Shown one piece after another: positions 9,989-18,477 of a stretch of DNA of 64,000 nt. A program made the position numbers and the translations under genes. The DNA is from DB1 sp049323655 (GTDB lineage: Bacteria > Desulfobacterota > Desulfobulbia > Desulfobulbales > SURF-16): assembly GCA_049323655.1 (NCBI GenBank), contig JBMONO010000050.1:1-64000 (forward strand), written 5' to 3'. Under the pieces are notes generated by a model. That model was given only the letters and a program-made list of their open reading frames with translations. It was not told the DNA's origin and searched no databases. Positions within the stretch are counted from its first letter, which is position 1. The number at the start of each line of letters is the position of its first letter.

Positions 9989-10369
9989 ATGAAGGAGAAA
10001 GGCACAAACAATTCCGATTTCGCGAAACGCTCAATTATCCGCCATGTTTTCCGGCTGCCGATTGACGATCAGGACAACGTGTCGATCATCATCAACGGCG
10101 CGACATTTGAGGTCATCAACATCGGGGCGAACGGGGTCGGCCTGCTGGTGGATAGCGATGTCCCACTGGCGGAGGGGCAGACGCTGCCCGTCATCGAGCT
10201 GCGTCTCGAGAACGAACTGCTCTCCCTAAAGGGGAGAGTGGTCCATATCTCCCCCCGTGAGTTTCAGATGATCTGCGGCATTGAATTTGTCAAGACCAGC
10301 AAGAAGAACACGGACAAAATCCTGCAGTTTCTCCGCCTCCACCGGGAAACCCTTTTCAAGGAAATCTGA
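9989..10369 (+). CDS. PilZ-domain protein
   Basis: A 126-residue protein from the internal ATG at 9989 (MKEKGTNNSDF). The open frame extends back to an ATG at 9809, but that stretch is AT-rich, hydrophobic and non-conserved in look, so the shorter form is preferred. Neither start has a good ribosome site. Residues about 25-125 fit a PilZ fold: an Arg-rich RSIIRHVFRLPI followed by VINIGANGVGLLVD, the degenerate equivalent of the D/N-x-S-x-x-G c-di-GMP loop. It heads a five-gene run (PilZ, RHH-like, ParA, Prs-like, PilZ), so it may place a c-di-GMP signal on the ParA system. Confidence 0.7.
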   Translation: MKEKGTNNSDFAKRSIIRHVFRLPIDDQDNVSIIINGATFEVINIGANGVGLLVDSDVPLAEGQTLPVIELRLENELLSLKGRVVHISPREFQMICGIEFVKTSKKNTDKILQFLRLHRETLFKEI

Positions 10370-10395
10370 CCGCAGCCGGGTCGCAGGAAACAGGG

Positions 10396-10821
10396 ATGAC
10401 AGACGCCGCGAAAAACAAAAAAGATGTTCTGGGCAATCTGTTGCAGGGCAGCCACCATGACAGCGACATTCCAGGACTGGACGAGCTCTCCGCCATGATT
10501 GAGCACTATTCCCGCCCGCTCATCGCCAAGAGCGATGTTCCTCCCCCATCCTCGTCTTCTCCTCCGGCGAAGGATTCCGGCGGGAAAAGACGGGGCGGCA
10601 AACGGAAAACAACCCACTACCTGACAAAAGAAGTTTTTGTTGAACTCAATCAGGCCAACGACTTTCTCAAAGGCCTGCTGCCTGCCGGTTCCAAGCTGAT
10701 GGCAACCAAATCGAAGATCGTCAATTACGCCATCAAAACGCTGCTCGAAGACTTTGAGGAAAAAGGGGAGGACAGCGAACTGGTGAAGCGAATTCTCAAA
10801 AAGGATACAAAAAAATCGTGA
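10396..10821 (+). CDS. RHH-like partner protein of ParA
   Basis: A 141-residue, highly charged protein not firmly recognised. Residues 1-50 contain short helices and IPGLDELSAMIEHY. Residues 50-72 are Pro/Ser- then Lys/Arg-rich (GGKRRGGKRKTTHYLTKEVF). Residues 70-130 look like a ribbon-helix-helix domain: a strand THYLTKEVF, helix ELNQANDFLKGLL, then SKIVNYAIKTLLEDFEEK. It sits 63 bp before a ParA ATPase, the usual place for a ParA-interacting DNA-binding partner. This suggests a small ParB/ParG- or PpfA-like adaptor used for intracellular positioning. Function is inferred from fold pattern and context only. Confidence 0.55.
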   Translation: MTDAAKNKKDVLGNLLQGSHHDSDIPGLDELSAMIEHYSRPLIAKSDVPPPSSSSPPAKDSGGKRRGGKRKTTHYLTKEVFVELNQANDFLKGLLPAGSKLMATKSKIVNYAIKTLLEDFEEKGEDSELVKRILKKDTKKS

Positions 10822-10884
10822 TCGGGAAGCGCCTTTCCCCGGCATGACGCCTGCCGTCCATGCTGTTATCATCTGGAGACCCGT

Positions 10885-11814
10885 ATGGTAATTACCTGCC
10901 CGCACTGTCAGAAAGAACACACCATTGACGAAAAACTCCTGCCGGCCAACGTCACCAAGGTGCGCTGCAAGTACTGCAAGGAGCTCTTTGCCATTGACAG
11001 ACCGGCACCTGTCGCCGCCACAGGCAGATCCGAGGAAAAAAGCGAAAAAACCAGCGAACCGCGCAAAATCGCCGTGACTCTGAGCAAGGGCGGGGTCGGC
11101 AAGACGACGACCGCGGTCAATCTGGCCGCCGGGCTCGCTCTGGCCGGTCACAAGGTACTGCTGGTCGACACCGACACCCAGGGTCAATCGAGTTTCATGC
11201 TCGGCCTCAAACCAAAGGCCGGGCTGACCGAGTTTGTCAACGACGAACTCTCTTTGTCGGAAACCATGATCCAGGCCAGAGAACGGCTCTGGCTGCTGGC
11301 CGGCGGCAAGTCGCTGGCCGGGCTCAAACGGGTCATCGACCGCAAGGATTTCGGCGGCGAGATGACCCTGCGGGAAAAACTCTCCACCATCGACAAACAG
11401 TTCGACTATGTGGTCATCGACACCTCGCCGGGCTGGGACCCGCTCATCGTCAACGTCCTCTTCTATGCCAAAGAGGTGCTGACCCCGGTGTCGCTTGAGG
11501 TGATGACCCTGCAAGGGCTGGTCGAATTTCTGAAAAGCATGTCGTCGATCCAGAAGTACAACAAGGATGTGGCCCTCAAATACATCCTGCCGACCTTTCA
11601 CGACCAGCGGGTAAAGAAATCAAACGGGATTCTCGCCAAGCTGGAAGAACTTTACGGCAACCACGTCTGCACCCCGATCCGCTACAATGTCAGGGTCTCC
11701 GAGGCCCCGGCCTACGGCCAGACGATATATGAATTCGCCCCCGGCTCACCCGGGGCCCAGGACTATCGCGAACTGATCCGCAAGGTCACCGACAACCCGA
11801 AACTCTTCACCTGA
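10885..11814 (+). CDS. ParA-family ATPase with N-terminal zinc ribbon
   Basis: A 309-residue protein. Residues 1-37 form an MJ0042-type zinc ribbon with two Cys pairs (CPHCQKEHTI, VRCKYCKELFAI). After a polar linker, the ParA/Soj ATPase begins at about residue 55 with the deviant Walker A KGGVGKTTTAVN. DTDTQGQSSF and YVVIDTSPGWDPL (Walker A' and B) follow, so nucleotide binding should be intact. ParA-like proteins of this size usually move cargo (plasmids, chemoreceptor clusters, carboxysomes, flagella) along the nucleoid. With an RHH-like partner and PilZ proteins beside it, a c-di-GMP-linked positioning role is plausible but unproven. No parS-like array was seen. Confidence 0.85.
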   Translation: MVITCPHCQKEHTIDEKLLPANVTKVRCKYCKELFAIDRPAPVAATGRSEEKSEKTSEPRKIAVTLSKGGVGKTTTAVNLAAGLALAGHKVLLVDTDTQGQSSFMLGLKPKAGLTEFVNDELSLSETMIQARERLWLLAGGKSLAGLKRVIDRKDFGGEMTLREKLSTIDKQFDYVVIDTSPGWDPLIVNVLFYAKEVLTPVSLEVMTLQGLVEFLKSMSSIQKYNKDVALKYILPTFHDQRVKKSNGILAKLEELYGNHVCTPIRYNVRVSEAPAYGQTIYEFAPGSPGAQDYRELIRKVTDNPKLFT

Positions 11815-11820
11815 TCCCCC

Positions 11821-12741
11821 ATGACCCTTCCCGACGAGATTATTATCCTCGCCAACGAGGCCTCCGAATCCTTGGCGCGCCGGATCGCGGTGCAGCTTGA
11901 CATCCCCTTTACCCGGGTGCTGAAGAAATTCTTCACCGACGGCGAGATCTATCACGCCTTTCCCCGGGATCTCGCCGGCATGCACGTCGTCCTCGTCGGC
12001 GCCACCGCCGACGATGTCTCCCATCAGGAGCTGCTCGACCTCATCGACGGCTGTCGTTATTACCGGGCCAAACGGGTCAACGTCGTCATTCCCTACCTCG
12101 GCTATTCAACCATGGAACAGGCCAAACCGGACACCAACGAGATCCCCAAGGGCATCACCCGCACCCGCCAGATCTTCCGCGCCCGCCCCGACTTCGTCGC
12201 CTTCATCGATCTGCACTCCGAGGCCGTCCTCCATGCCCACCGCGGCGACGTCCAGACCCAGCATATCAATACCGCGAGTCTGATTGTCCAGAAAATCCGG
12301 GAGCTGCAACTGGAGGATCTGGTGCTGGTCTCGCCCGACTATGGTCGCAGCAAGTGGGTGGCGCGGTTGGCCGGCATGCTCAATGTGCCGCATACCGCGG
12401 CGGACAAGGACCGCTACGCCATGGACAAAACCATGGTGAGCCAGGTGGCGAGCGTGGTCAACGGCAAGACCGCGGTGATCTGCGACGACATGATCCGCAC
12501 CGGCGGCTCCATCATCCAGACCGCCCTGCGCTGCCGGGAGGCAGGGGCGCGGGACACCATCCTCTTTGCCACTCACCTGGTGCTGGCCGGCCAATCGCGG
12601 GAGAAGTTCAAAGAGCAGGGTATTACCCGTATTATCGGCGCCGACACCTATCCTGGGGTGGAAAGCGACGGGCTGCTTGATATCTTTTCCGTTGCCCCCC
12701 TGGTGGCCGATGTCCTCAAACGCCAGTTGAGGCTGCCCTGA
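11821..12741 (+). CDS. Divergent ribose-phosphate pyrophosphokinase family protein
   Basis: A 306-residue PRPP-synthetase-family protein that would transfer pyrophosphate from ATP to ribose 5-phosphate. The metal/ribose motif FIDLHSEAVL and the PRPP loop AVICDDMIRTGGSI are conserved. The flexible catalytic loop, normally YARQDRK, is replaced by YSTMEQAKPDTNEIPKG, so ATP binding may differ. This is the divergent short-loop type rather than classical bacterial Prs, so it may be a second, specialised copy. It starts 6 bp after parA and ends one base before a PilZ gene, suggesting translation within one operon. Confidence 0.75.
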   Translation: MTLPDEIIILANEASESLARRIAVQLDIPFTRVLKKFFTDGEIYHAFPRDLAGMHVVLVGATADDVSHQELLDLIDGCRYYRAKRVNVVIPYLGYSTMEQAKPDTNEIPKGITRTRQIFRARPDFVAFIDLHSEAVLHAHRGDVQTQHINTASLIVQKIRELQLEDLVLVSPDYGRSKWVARLAGMLNVPHTAADKDRYAMDKTMVSQVASVVNGKTAVICDDMIRTGGSIIQTALRCREAGARDTILFATHLVLAGQSREKFKEQGITRIIGADTYPGVESDGLLDIFSVAPLVADVLKRQLRLP

Positions 12742-12742
12742 A

Positions 12743-13129
12743 ATGGGCATCGAACGCCGTCTTTTTCCCCGCCACCACCTGGATATCCCCGGATCATTGT
12801 TCCTCTGCCGCGGCAAGGGCGGAGAGAGGATCAGCAGGCCGATCCCCTGCCGGCTCCGGGATCTGTCCAGAAAAGGTGCAGGTCTTCTCATCCATCTGGT
12901 CATTGTCGACAATCTCCACCTCTTTTTTGCCCCCCTTGAATCGACGCAGATCGTCCTCTATCTGGGCCTTGTCCTGCCTGATGGGCAGGAGGAATACGCG
13001 GTGGCAACCAGACCGGTCTGGTTTGACCGCCGGATCGACGATGAAGGGCAACCCTTTGCCATGGGGATCGAATTCTTCGAAGAAATGGACGGGAAGCTCC
13101 TGGAGCGGCTCCGCCGTTCCGATCGCTGA
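12743..13129 (+). CDS. PilZ-domain protein
   Basis: A 128-residue single-domain c-di-GMP receptor candidate. The N-terminal RRLFPRHHLDIPG gives the Arg-rich RxxxR switch and CRLRDLSRKGAGLLI gives the D/N-x-S-x-x-G motif (RDLSRKGAG), both in good form, followed by a beta-rich barrel ending EFFEEMD. It starts one base after the Prs-like gene. Together with the PilZ gene at the other end of the cluster it brackets the ParA system, and this copy has the better-preserved ligand motif. Confidence 0.8.
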   Translation: MGIERRLFPRHHLDIPGSLFLCRGKGGERISRPIPCRLRDLSRKGAGLLIHLVIVDNLHLFFAPLESTQIVLYLGLVLPDGQEEYAVATRPVWFDRRIDDEGQPFAMGIEFFEEMDGKLLERLRRSDR

Positions 13130-13142
13130 GAAGACAGGAATT

Positions 13143-14210
13143 TCAGACAACCAGATCGATTTCCTGCACCGTGGTGGCGGCGCCCTCTTCGAACAGGGCC
13201 AGGGAGGTCTGCCGGATGCGGCCGGCAGTAAGACCGGCCGCATCATCAAGGACAAAGGGTGTGTCAATGGGGGTAAGCAGCAGGGCACCAATTCCGAGTT
13301 CGGTCAGAGGCCGCAGGGAAAGGAGACCGGCCTGATCACTCATCCAGACCCGCAGCTTTGCAAAAAGCGGGTCATTCTCATCGAGCCAGCCATTGCCGTC
13401 CGCATCATGGCCAGCCAGTTCGGCAAAACCATGACCGCTCACCGGACCGAACAGCTCGCTGCCGTTGCTGACCACCCCGTCGTTATTGCGGTCCCAGACG
13501 AGAAAACCGCTGCCCGGCGCAAGAAAGGCGATCTCCTCCGCCGTGCCGTCGCTGTCAAGATCAAAGCCGAGACGGACATCGCCAAGCCGGGCGGGCTGCC
13601 CATGGAAATTCACCACCAACGGATCGACAAAGCGGGCGTCACCGGCGCGAAGGGTGAGGCTCGTCTGCTCCTCGACAAAACGGGCCATACTCATCTCCAG
13701 AGAGATGGCGTACTGCGTGCCATCCGCGGTGGTCACCGCGCCGCCGGCGGCAAAGATCGTGATGTCCGCTTCGGCATGAATCGTTTCCGCTTCGAGAACA
13801 AGTCCCCAGCCTGCCCGTTCCCCTGCCGGCGTCGATGGCTGCCCACCGGCGACAAGACCAGGCCCGCCGACCGCCCCCTCTGCCTGCCCTTGGAAAGATG
13901 CAACAGTGATCCTGCGGCCGGTAAGCACCTCCAGGATGCGGCGCATGGCGGCAAACCTGGGGTCAAGACCGCCGCTCTCCTCTGCCGGCGCCGGATCGAC
14001 TACGGTGCTGTCCGGACAGCACATCATTCGCCGCCGAATGGCGGCCGCGGACAGGGAAAGGCGGTCCCGCCCACCCTGACTGGACGCTTCCCACCCCTCT
14101 GCAGCGGGGCGATCCACCCAGAACTCCACCTTCTCCCTCTCCGTATCGAAAGAGAGGGAAAGGCTGTGGCTTGTCATGCCTATATCCGCCGAGGCGATCT
14201 TCATTTTCAT
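13143..14210 (-). CDS. Calcium-binding (EF-hand/VCBS-like) protein of unknown role
   Basis: A 355-residue protein from MKMKIASADIG at 14210, preceded by ACAGGAGCGC. A longer frame upstream has no support. Residues about 240-320 hold two Asp-rich calcium-loop motifs: FDLDSDGTAEEIAFL with WDRNNDGVVSNGSELFG, then HDADGNGWLDENDPLF. These look like dockerin/EF-hand or FG-GAP-type loops seen in secreted proteins. No signal peptide is visible, so any export would be by a C-terminal type I signal or not at all. The N-terminal 150 residues are unrecognised. Similar proteins occur as uncharacterised genes in Proteobacteria. Confidence 0.65.
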   Translation of the reverse strand: MKMKIASADIGMTSHSLSLSFDTEREKVEFWVDRPAAEGWEASSQGGRDRLSLSAAAIRRRMMCCPDSTVVDPAPAEESGGLDPRFAAMRRILEVLTGRRITVASFQGQAEGAVGGPGLVAGGQPSTPAGERAGWGLVLEAETIHAEADITIFAAGGAVTTADGTQYAISLEMSMARFVEEQTSLTLRAGDARFVDPLVVNFHGQPARLGDVRLGFDLDSDGTAEEIAFLAPGSGFLVWDRNNDGVVSNGSELFGPVSGHGFAELAGHDADGNGWLDENDPLFAKLRVWMSDQAGLLSLRPLTELGIGALLLTPIDTPFVLDDAAGLTAGRIRQTSLALFEEGAATTVQEIDLVV

Positions 14211-14295
14211 GCGCTCCTGTACAGTGAACGTATCGGCACTCGGCAGAAGAAAATGAAGCTTTTTTGCAGCTTTTTGAATGGGGCACTTCTCTCCT

Positions 14296-16809
14296 TTACG
14301 GGGCAAAGAAACGCAGCCGCAAAGCATTGGTCACCACGGACACGGAACTGAGCGCCATGGCGGCGCCGGCAATCATCGGGTTCAGGGTCGGCCCGCCAAA
14401 GACATAGAGGGCGCCGGCCGCCACCGGGATGCCGATGACGTTGTAGGCAAAGGCCCAGAAAAGATTCTGCTTGATATTGCGCATGGTGGCCCGGCTCAGC
14501 TTCAGTGCGGTTAGCACGCTGTCGAGATTGCCCCGCATCAGAACGATATCGCCGCTTTCGATGGCCACGTCGATGCCGGTGCCCATGGCAATGCCGAGAT
14601 CGGCGAGGGCCAGGGCCGGCGCATCGTTGATGCCGTCGCCGACCATGGCCACCACCCGGCCGCTCTGCTGCAGCTTACCGATCTCTTCCGCCTTGTGATC
14701 CGGCAACACCTGGGAAATGACCCGGCTGATGCCGGCCTGCGCGGCAATGGCCTGCGCTGTTTCGGCATGATCGCCGGTGAGCATGACCACCTCGACCCCC
14801 ATTTTTTGGAGCGCGGCAACGGTGGGCGCCGCCTCTTCCTTGATCCGATCGGCAACGGCCAGCAGTCCGGCCAAGGCGCCGTCACAGGCAACATAGAGAA
14901 CCGTCTTGCCGGCAGCGGCAAGAGCGGCAACATCGGAGCTCCGTTCGACCGGCACGGTAATGCCCTGTTCTTCCATGAATTCCAGGTTGCCGACATGGAG
15001 AACCACATTTTTTTGCTCGCCGTCACCACCGATCTCGACCGTGGCGATGATCCCCCTGCCTGGCTGAGCGGCAAACGAAAGGGGCGGACGGGAAAGAAGA
15101 CCTTTTTCCCGGGCGCCGTTGACCACCGCCTGCGACAACGGATGCTCGGAAACACTTTCAGCGGAAGCGACCACCGCGAGAAAATCGGCATCCTCCCTGC
15201 CGCTGAGATTGATCACATCAGTGAGAGTCGGCTTGCCGTAGGTCAGGGTGCCGGTCTTGTCAAAGACCACCGTGTTGACCTTGCGGGCAATCTCCAGGGC
15301 CGCGGCGTTTCGGATCAGCACCCCGAACTGGGCGCCGCGCCCGGTACCGACCATGATCGAGGTGGGGGTGGCCAGGCCCATGGCGCAGGGGCAGGCAATG
15401 ACCATGACTGCAATGAAGATGCGCAGGGCAAAGGTGAAGTCGGCCTGGCCGATGACATACCAGCCGAGCCCGGCCAGCAGAGCCACAACCATGACCGTCG
15501 GGACAAAGTAGAGACTGATCCGATCAGCGAGATTGGCGATGGGAGGTTTTGCCCCCTGAGCGTCCTGCACCATCCTGACGATACGGGAAAGCATGGTATC
15601 TTTTCCGACCCGGGTGGCACGAACGTGGAGGATGCCGTTGCTGTTCAAGGTCCCGCCGACCACCGCATCCCCCTCTTTCTTTTCCACCGGCAGGCTCTCG
15701 CCGGTCAGCATCGACTCATCGATACTCGACGCCCCCTTTTCGATGACGCCGTCCACCGGCAGCCGCTCCCCCGGCCGGATCAGCAACAGATCATCAACCA
15801 TGATTTCAGTCACCCCAATCGTCTCCTGGGTCCCACCGCGGAGCAGGGTGGCGGTGTCAGGCGCCAGTTGCATCAGTCGGCTGATGGCGTCCGAGGTGCG
15901 GGCCCGGGAACGGGTCTCCAGAAACTTGCCGAGGGAGACCAAGGCAATCAGCATGGCCGCACTTTCATAATAGAGATCATGGGCCCGGGCCAAGGCATCA
16001 ATGCCGAGAGCGATTTCGACCAGATTCCAGGTAGAATAAACAAAGGCGGCGCCGGTGCCGACAGCAATGAGGGAATCCATGTTCGGCGCCCCGCGCAGCA
16101 GACTGGGAAAGCCAATGCGATAAAAATTTCTACCGAGCCACATGACCGGTAGAACGAGAAGAAACTGGACAAGGGCAAAGGCAAAGGGATGGATCTGCGG
16201 GTTGAGCAGATTCGGCATCGGTACGCCAACCATGTGGCCCATGGAGACAACCATGACGAGGAAGGCGAGAATAAAGGAGGGAAAGAGGTTTTTTTTCATG
16301 GTTTGCAACCGTGCCGCCATTTCCGCACTCTGTCGTGCCAAAGGCGATTCCACGGTTGATGCCGGCTCTGCCTTGAAGCCAAGGGCGTCGATGGTCTCCC
16401 TGATCCGGCGCGGGCTGATCCGTTTGGTAGAAAAAACGATGGTTGCCAGACCGGTTGCCAGGTTTACCGAGCAGCTCTGCACCCCTTCCAGCGCACCGAC
16501 TACCTTCTCGATCCGACTGGAGCAGGAGGCGCAGTGCATGCCCCCGACGGCAAAGACTACTTCCGTCTCTGCCGACGGCAGTAACAGTTCAAAGCCGAGT
16601 CCGGCAATGCGGGCGGCGATCTCGTCAAGGGAAACCACGCCCTGATCCCAGGCCAGGTCGATTTTTTCCGCGGCAAGATTGACCGAAACCCGTTTCACCC
16701 CGGCCATCTCCCCCACCACCTTTTCAATGCGGCTGGAACAGGCGGCGCAATGCATACCTTTGATTGTTGCCTGCAGGATCGCACCCTGCGGTGTCTGCTC
16801 GGTTGTCAT
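14296..16809 (-). CDS. copA: Copper-exporting P1B-type ATPase CopA
   Basis: An 837-residue inner-membrane Cu(I) pump. It has two N-terminal heavy-metal-associated domains (GMHCAACSSR near residue 20 and GMHCASCSSR near 95), eight predicted membrane helices, the transport motif CPC (VIACPCAMGLATP), the phosphatase motif TGES, the phosphorylation motif DKTGTLTYG and the GDGIND hinge. The start MTTEQTPQ at 16809 is preceded by GAAGGGT; a longer frame begins at 16881 but adds a non-conserved leader. The small copper chaperone CopZ is divergently encoded 160 bp away. Confidence 0.94.
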   Translation of the reverse strand: MTTEQTPQGAILQATIKGMHCAACSSRIEKVVGEMAGVKRVSVNLAAEKIDLAWDQGVVSLDEIAARIAGLGFELLLPSAETEVVFAVGGMHCASCSSRIEKVVGALEGVQSCSVNLATGLATIVFSTKRISPRRIRETIDALGFKAEPASTVESPLARQSAEMAARLQTMKKNLFPSFILAFLVMVVSMGHMVGVPMPNLLNPQIHPFAFALVQFLLVLPVMWLGRNFYRIGFPSLLRGAPNMDSLIAVGTGAAFVYSTWNLVEIALGIDALARAHDLYYESAAMLIALVSLGKFLETRSRARTSDAISRLMQLAPDTATLLRGGTQETIGVTEIMVDDLLLIRPGERLPVDGVIEKGASSIDESMLTGESLPVEKKEGDAVVGGTLNSNGILHVRATRVGKDTMLSRIVRMVQDAQGAKPPIANLADRISLYFVPTVMVVALLAGLGWYVIGQADFTFALRIFIAVMVIACPCAMGLATPTSIMVGTGRGAQFGVLIRNAAALEIARKVNTVVFDKTGTLTYGKPTLTDVINLSGREDADFLAVVASAESVSEHPLSQAVVNGAREKGLLSRPPLSFAAQPGRGIIATVEIGGDGEQKNVVLHVGNLEFMEEQGITVPVERSSDVAALAAAGKTVLYVACDGALAGLLAVADRIKEEAAPTVAALQKMGVEVVMLTGDHAETAQAIAAQAGISRVISQVLPDHKAEEIGKLQQSGRVVAMVGDGINDAPALALADLGIAMGTGIDVAIESGDIVLMRGNLDSVLTALKLSRATMRNIKQNLFWAFAYNVIGIPVAAGALYVFGGPTLNPMIAGAAMALSSVSVVTNALRLRFFAP

Positions 16810-16970
16810 GACATTACCCTTCAATTGCCCATCCTCGGTCGGGCGTCGCTTCACCCGCCGAACCGGCAATATCGCTTGCAAAATTATTTAAAAGTAATTA
16901 ATTTTTTACTTAAAATCTAATCATTTTTTTTTACATCGCCAGCACCAAATGGCAACAGGAGGGATAATCC

Positions 16971-17171
16971 ATGGCAACGATCAAAGTGAACGGCATGCGC
17001 TGCGGACACTGCTCGGCCTCGGTAACCAGGGCGTTGCAGGAAATTGACGGCATCACCGATGTCCGGGTCGATCTGGAAAAAGGCGAAGCAAGCTACACGG
17101 AAACCAAGGCAGTACCGCCCGATACAGTCCGGGCGGCGATAACGAAAATCGGCTTCGAGGTAGCCGGCTGA
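16971..17171 (+). CDS. copZ: Copper chaperone CopZ-like HMA protein
   Basis: A 66-residue single heavy-metal-associated domain with the metal site MRCGHC (Cys11/Cys14), ending IGFEVAG as the family does. It would bind Cu(I) and deliver it to CopA, whose gene is divergent. GGAGG precedes the ATG. The AT-rich intergenic region 16880-16940 presumably holds the shared, copper-responsive promoters; no CueR/CopY-type regulator is adjacent. The MxCxxC core is MRCGHC, where the His is typical of some mercury or copper variants, so copper is likely but not proven. Confidence 0.85.
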   Translation: MATIKVNGMRCGHCSASVTRALQEIDGITDVRVDLEKGEASYTETKAVPPDTVRAAITKIGFEVAG

Positions 17172-17228
17172 TCTGCCGGACTGACTGCGGAAAGATACGC
17201 AACGGCAGGTTCGTTGCCGACAGCGGTG

Positions 17229-18374
17229 CTACTTTTTCTGCTTCAGCGGCAGGGTAACGACAAACTCCGCGCCCTGCCCCGCTGCCGAACGAGCGGCAAT
17301 GGCGCCGCCGTGCCGCTCGACGATCTTCTTACAGATAGCCAGGCCGATGCCGGTGCCGTTGTATTCATCCCGGCCATGCAAACGCTGGAACAGTCCGAAA
17401 ATCTGTTCCTGAAAACAGGAGTCAAAACCGATACCGTTATCCTTCACCACGATCCGGCACACTCCGCTCCGCGTGCACCGCTCTTGGGAATCAACGGGAA
17501 AAACTTCGATAAAGGGGGGCTCGACGCCGGAGGAATACTTCAGCGCGTTGGAGACGAGATTCTGAAAGAGCTGTCGCATCTGCAGGGGATCTGCCTCGAC
17601 CACGCCAAGCTCGCTGACCCGGATCACTGCCCCAAGCTGATCGATGCGCACCTCGAGATCGGCGATGACTTCTCGGACGACATCGGTGAGATTGACCACG
17701 GTGAACTCCCGGGCCTGGGTGGTAAGACGCGAATACTGTAGCAGTCCGTCGATCAGACTTTGCATGCGGCCGGCAGCCTTGACGATCCGTTCGAGATAAA
17801 GGGCGCCCTGATCGTCAAGCACCGAACGGGATCGCTTGGTGATCCGTTCGGCAAAGGCGCGGATCAGATGCAGCGGTTCCTGCAGATCGTGGGAGACGAC
17901 ATAAGTGAAGTCCTTGAGTTCGCGGTTTATCTGCTCCAGCCGCCGGGCAAAATCACTCAGCTCAAGCTCCGACCGTCTTTTCTGGATCAGGAAATTGATG
18001 CGGTAATAAAGCAGTTTCCAATGGATAGGCTCCCGGATGTACTCATCGACGCCGGCGGCAAAGGCGCGATCGATGAGCAGGTCATCCTCCGGTCCGAAGA
18101 GCATGACCGCAGCAGGTCGCTGGCTGAAAAGCCCTTTTTGCAGTTTTTCGCAAACATCGAGGCCGCAACACTCCGCCCGGGACGACATGAGAATAAGGTC
18201 CGGCAGATAGTGAGCGGCCAGCTCGACGACATGGGCGCAGTCCTCGCAGTGCACGACCCGGAAATACTGTTCCAGAAAAGAACGGATTTCCGGACACACC
18301 GTTGATCCGCCGCACCCGAGCAGAATCAGCTCCTCTCCGCTGTTACCAGCATGACTGCAAACATCCTCATCCAT
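17229..18374 (-). CDS. Histidine kinase with degenerate receiver domain
   Basis: A 381-residue soluble kinase with no membrane segment. Residues 15-130 have the receiver-domain pattern (ELILLGCGG, PDLILMSSRAECCGLDVCEKL, AAGVDEYIREPI), but the phospho-acceptor Asp is replaced (PDLILMS-S) and the conserved Lys is missing (REP rather than xKP). This is therefore a pseudo-receiver. A short coiled coil follows. A HisKA domain has the phospho-His in FTYVVSHDLQEPLHLIR (His162). The HATPase_c domain has N, G1 and G2 boxes (NLVSNALKYS, VKDNGIGFD, GTGIGLAICKKIVERHGG). This layout is common in phytochrome-like kinases acting downstream of other sensors. No cognate regulator is adjacent. Confidence 0.85.
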   Translation of the reverse strand: MDEDVCSHAGNSGEELILLGCGGSTVCPEIRSFLEQYFRVVHCEDCAHVVELAAHYLPDLILMSSRAECCGLDVCEKLQKGLFSQRPAAVMLFGPEDDLLIDRAFAAGVDEYIREPIHWKLLYYRINFLIQKRRSELELSDFARRLEQINRELKDFTYVVSHDLQEPLHLIRAFAERITKRSRSVLDDQGALYLERIVKAAGRMQSLIDGLLQYSRLTTQAREFTVVNLTDVVREVIADLEVRIDQLGAVIRVSELGVVEADPLQMRQLFQNLVSNALKYSSGVEPPFIEVFPVDSQERCTRSGVCRIVVKDNGIGFDSCFQEQIFGLFQRLHGRDEYNGTGIGLAICKKIVERHGGAIAARSAAGQGAEFVVTLPLKQKK

Positions 18375-18477
18375 GGTCCATCCTGCCCAAGTTTACCCAG
18401 ACCCGCACCCGCAAGCCCTCAGCCGAAAAAACGGGCCAAACCGGGAAAATCACATGCACATTGGCATGACACTCTCC

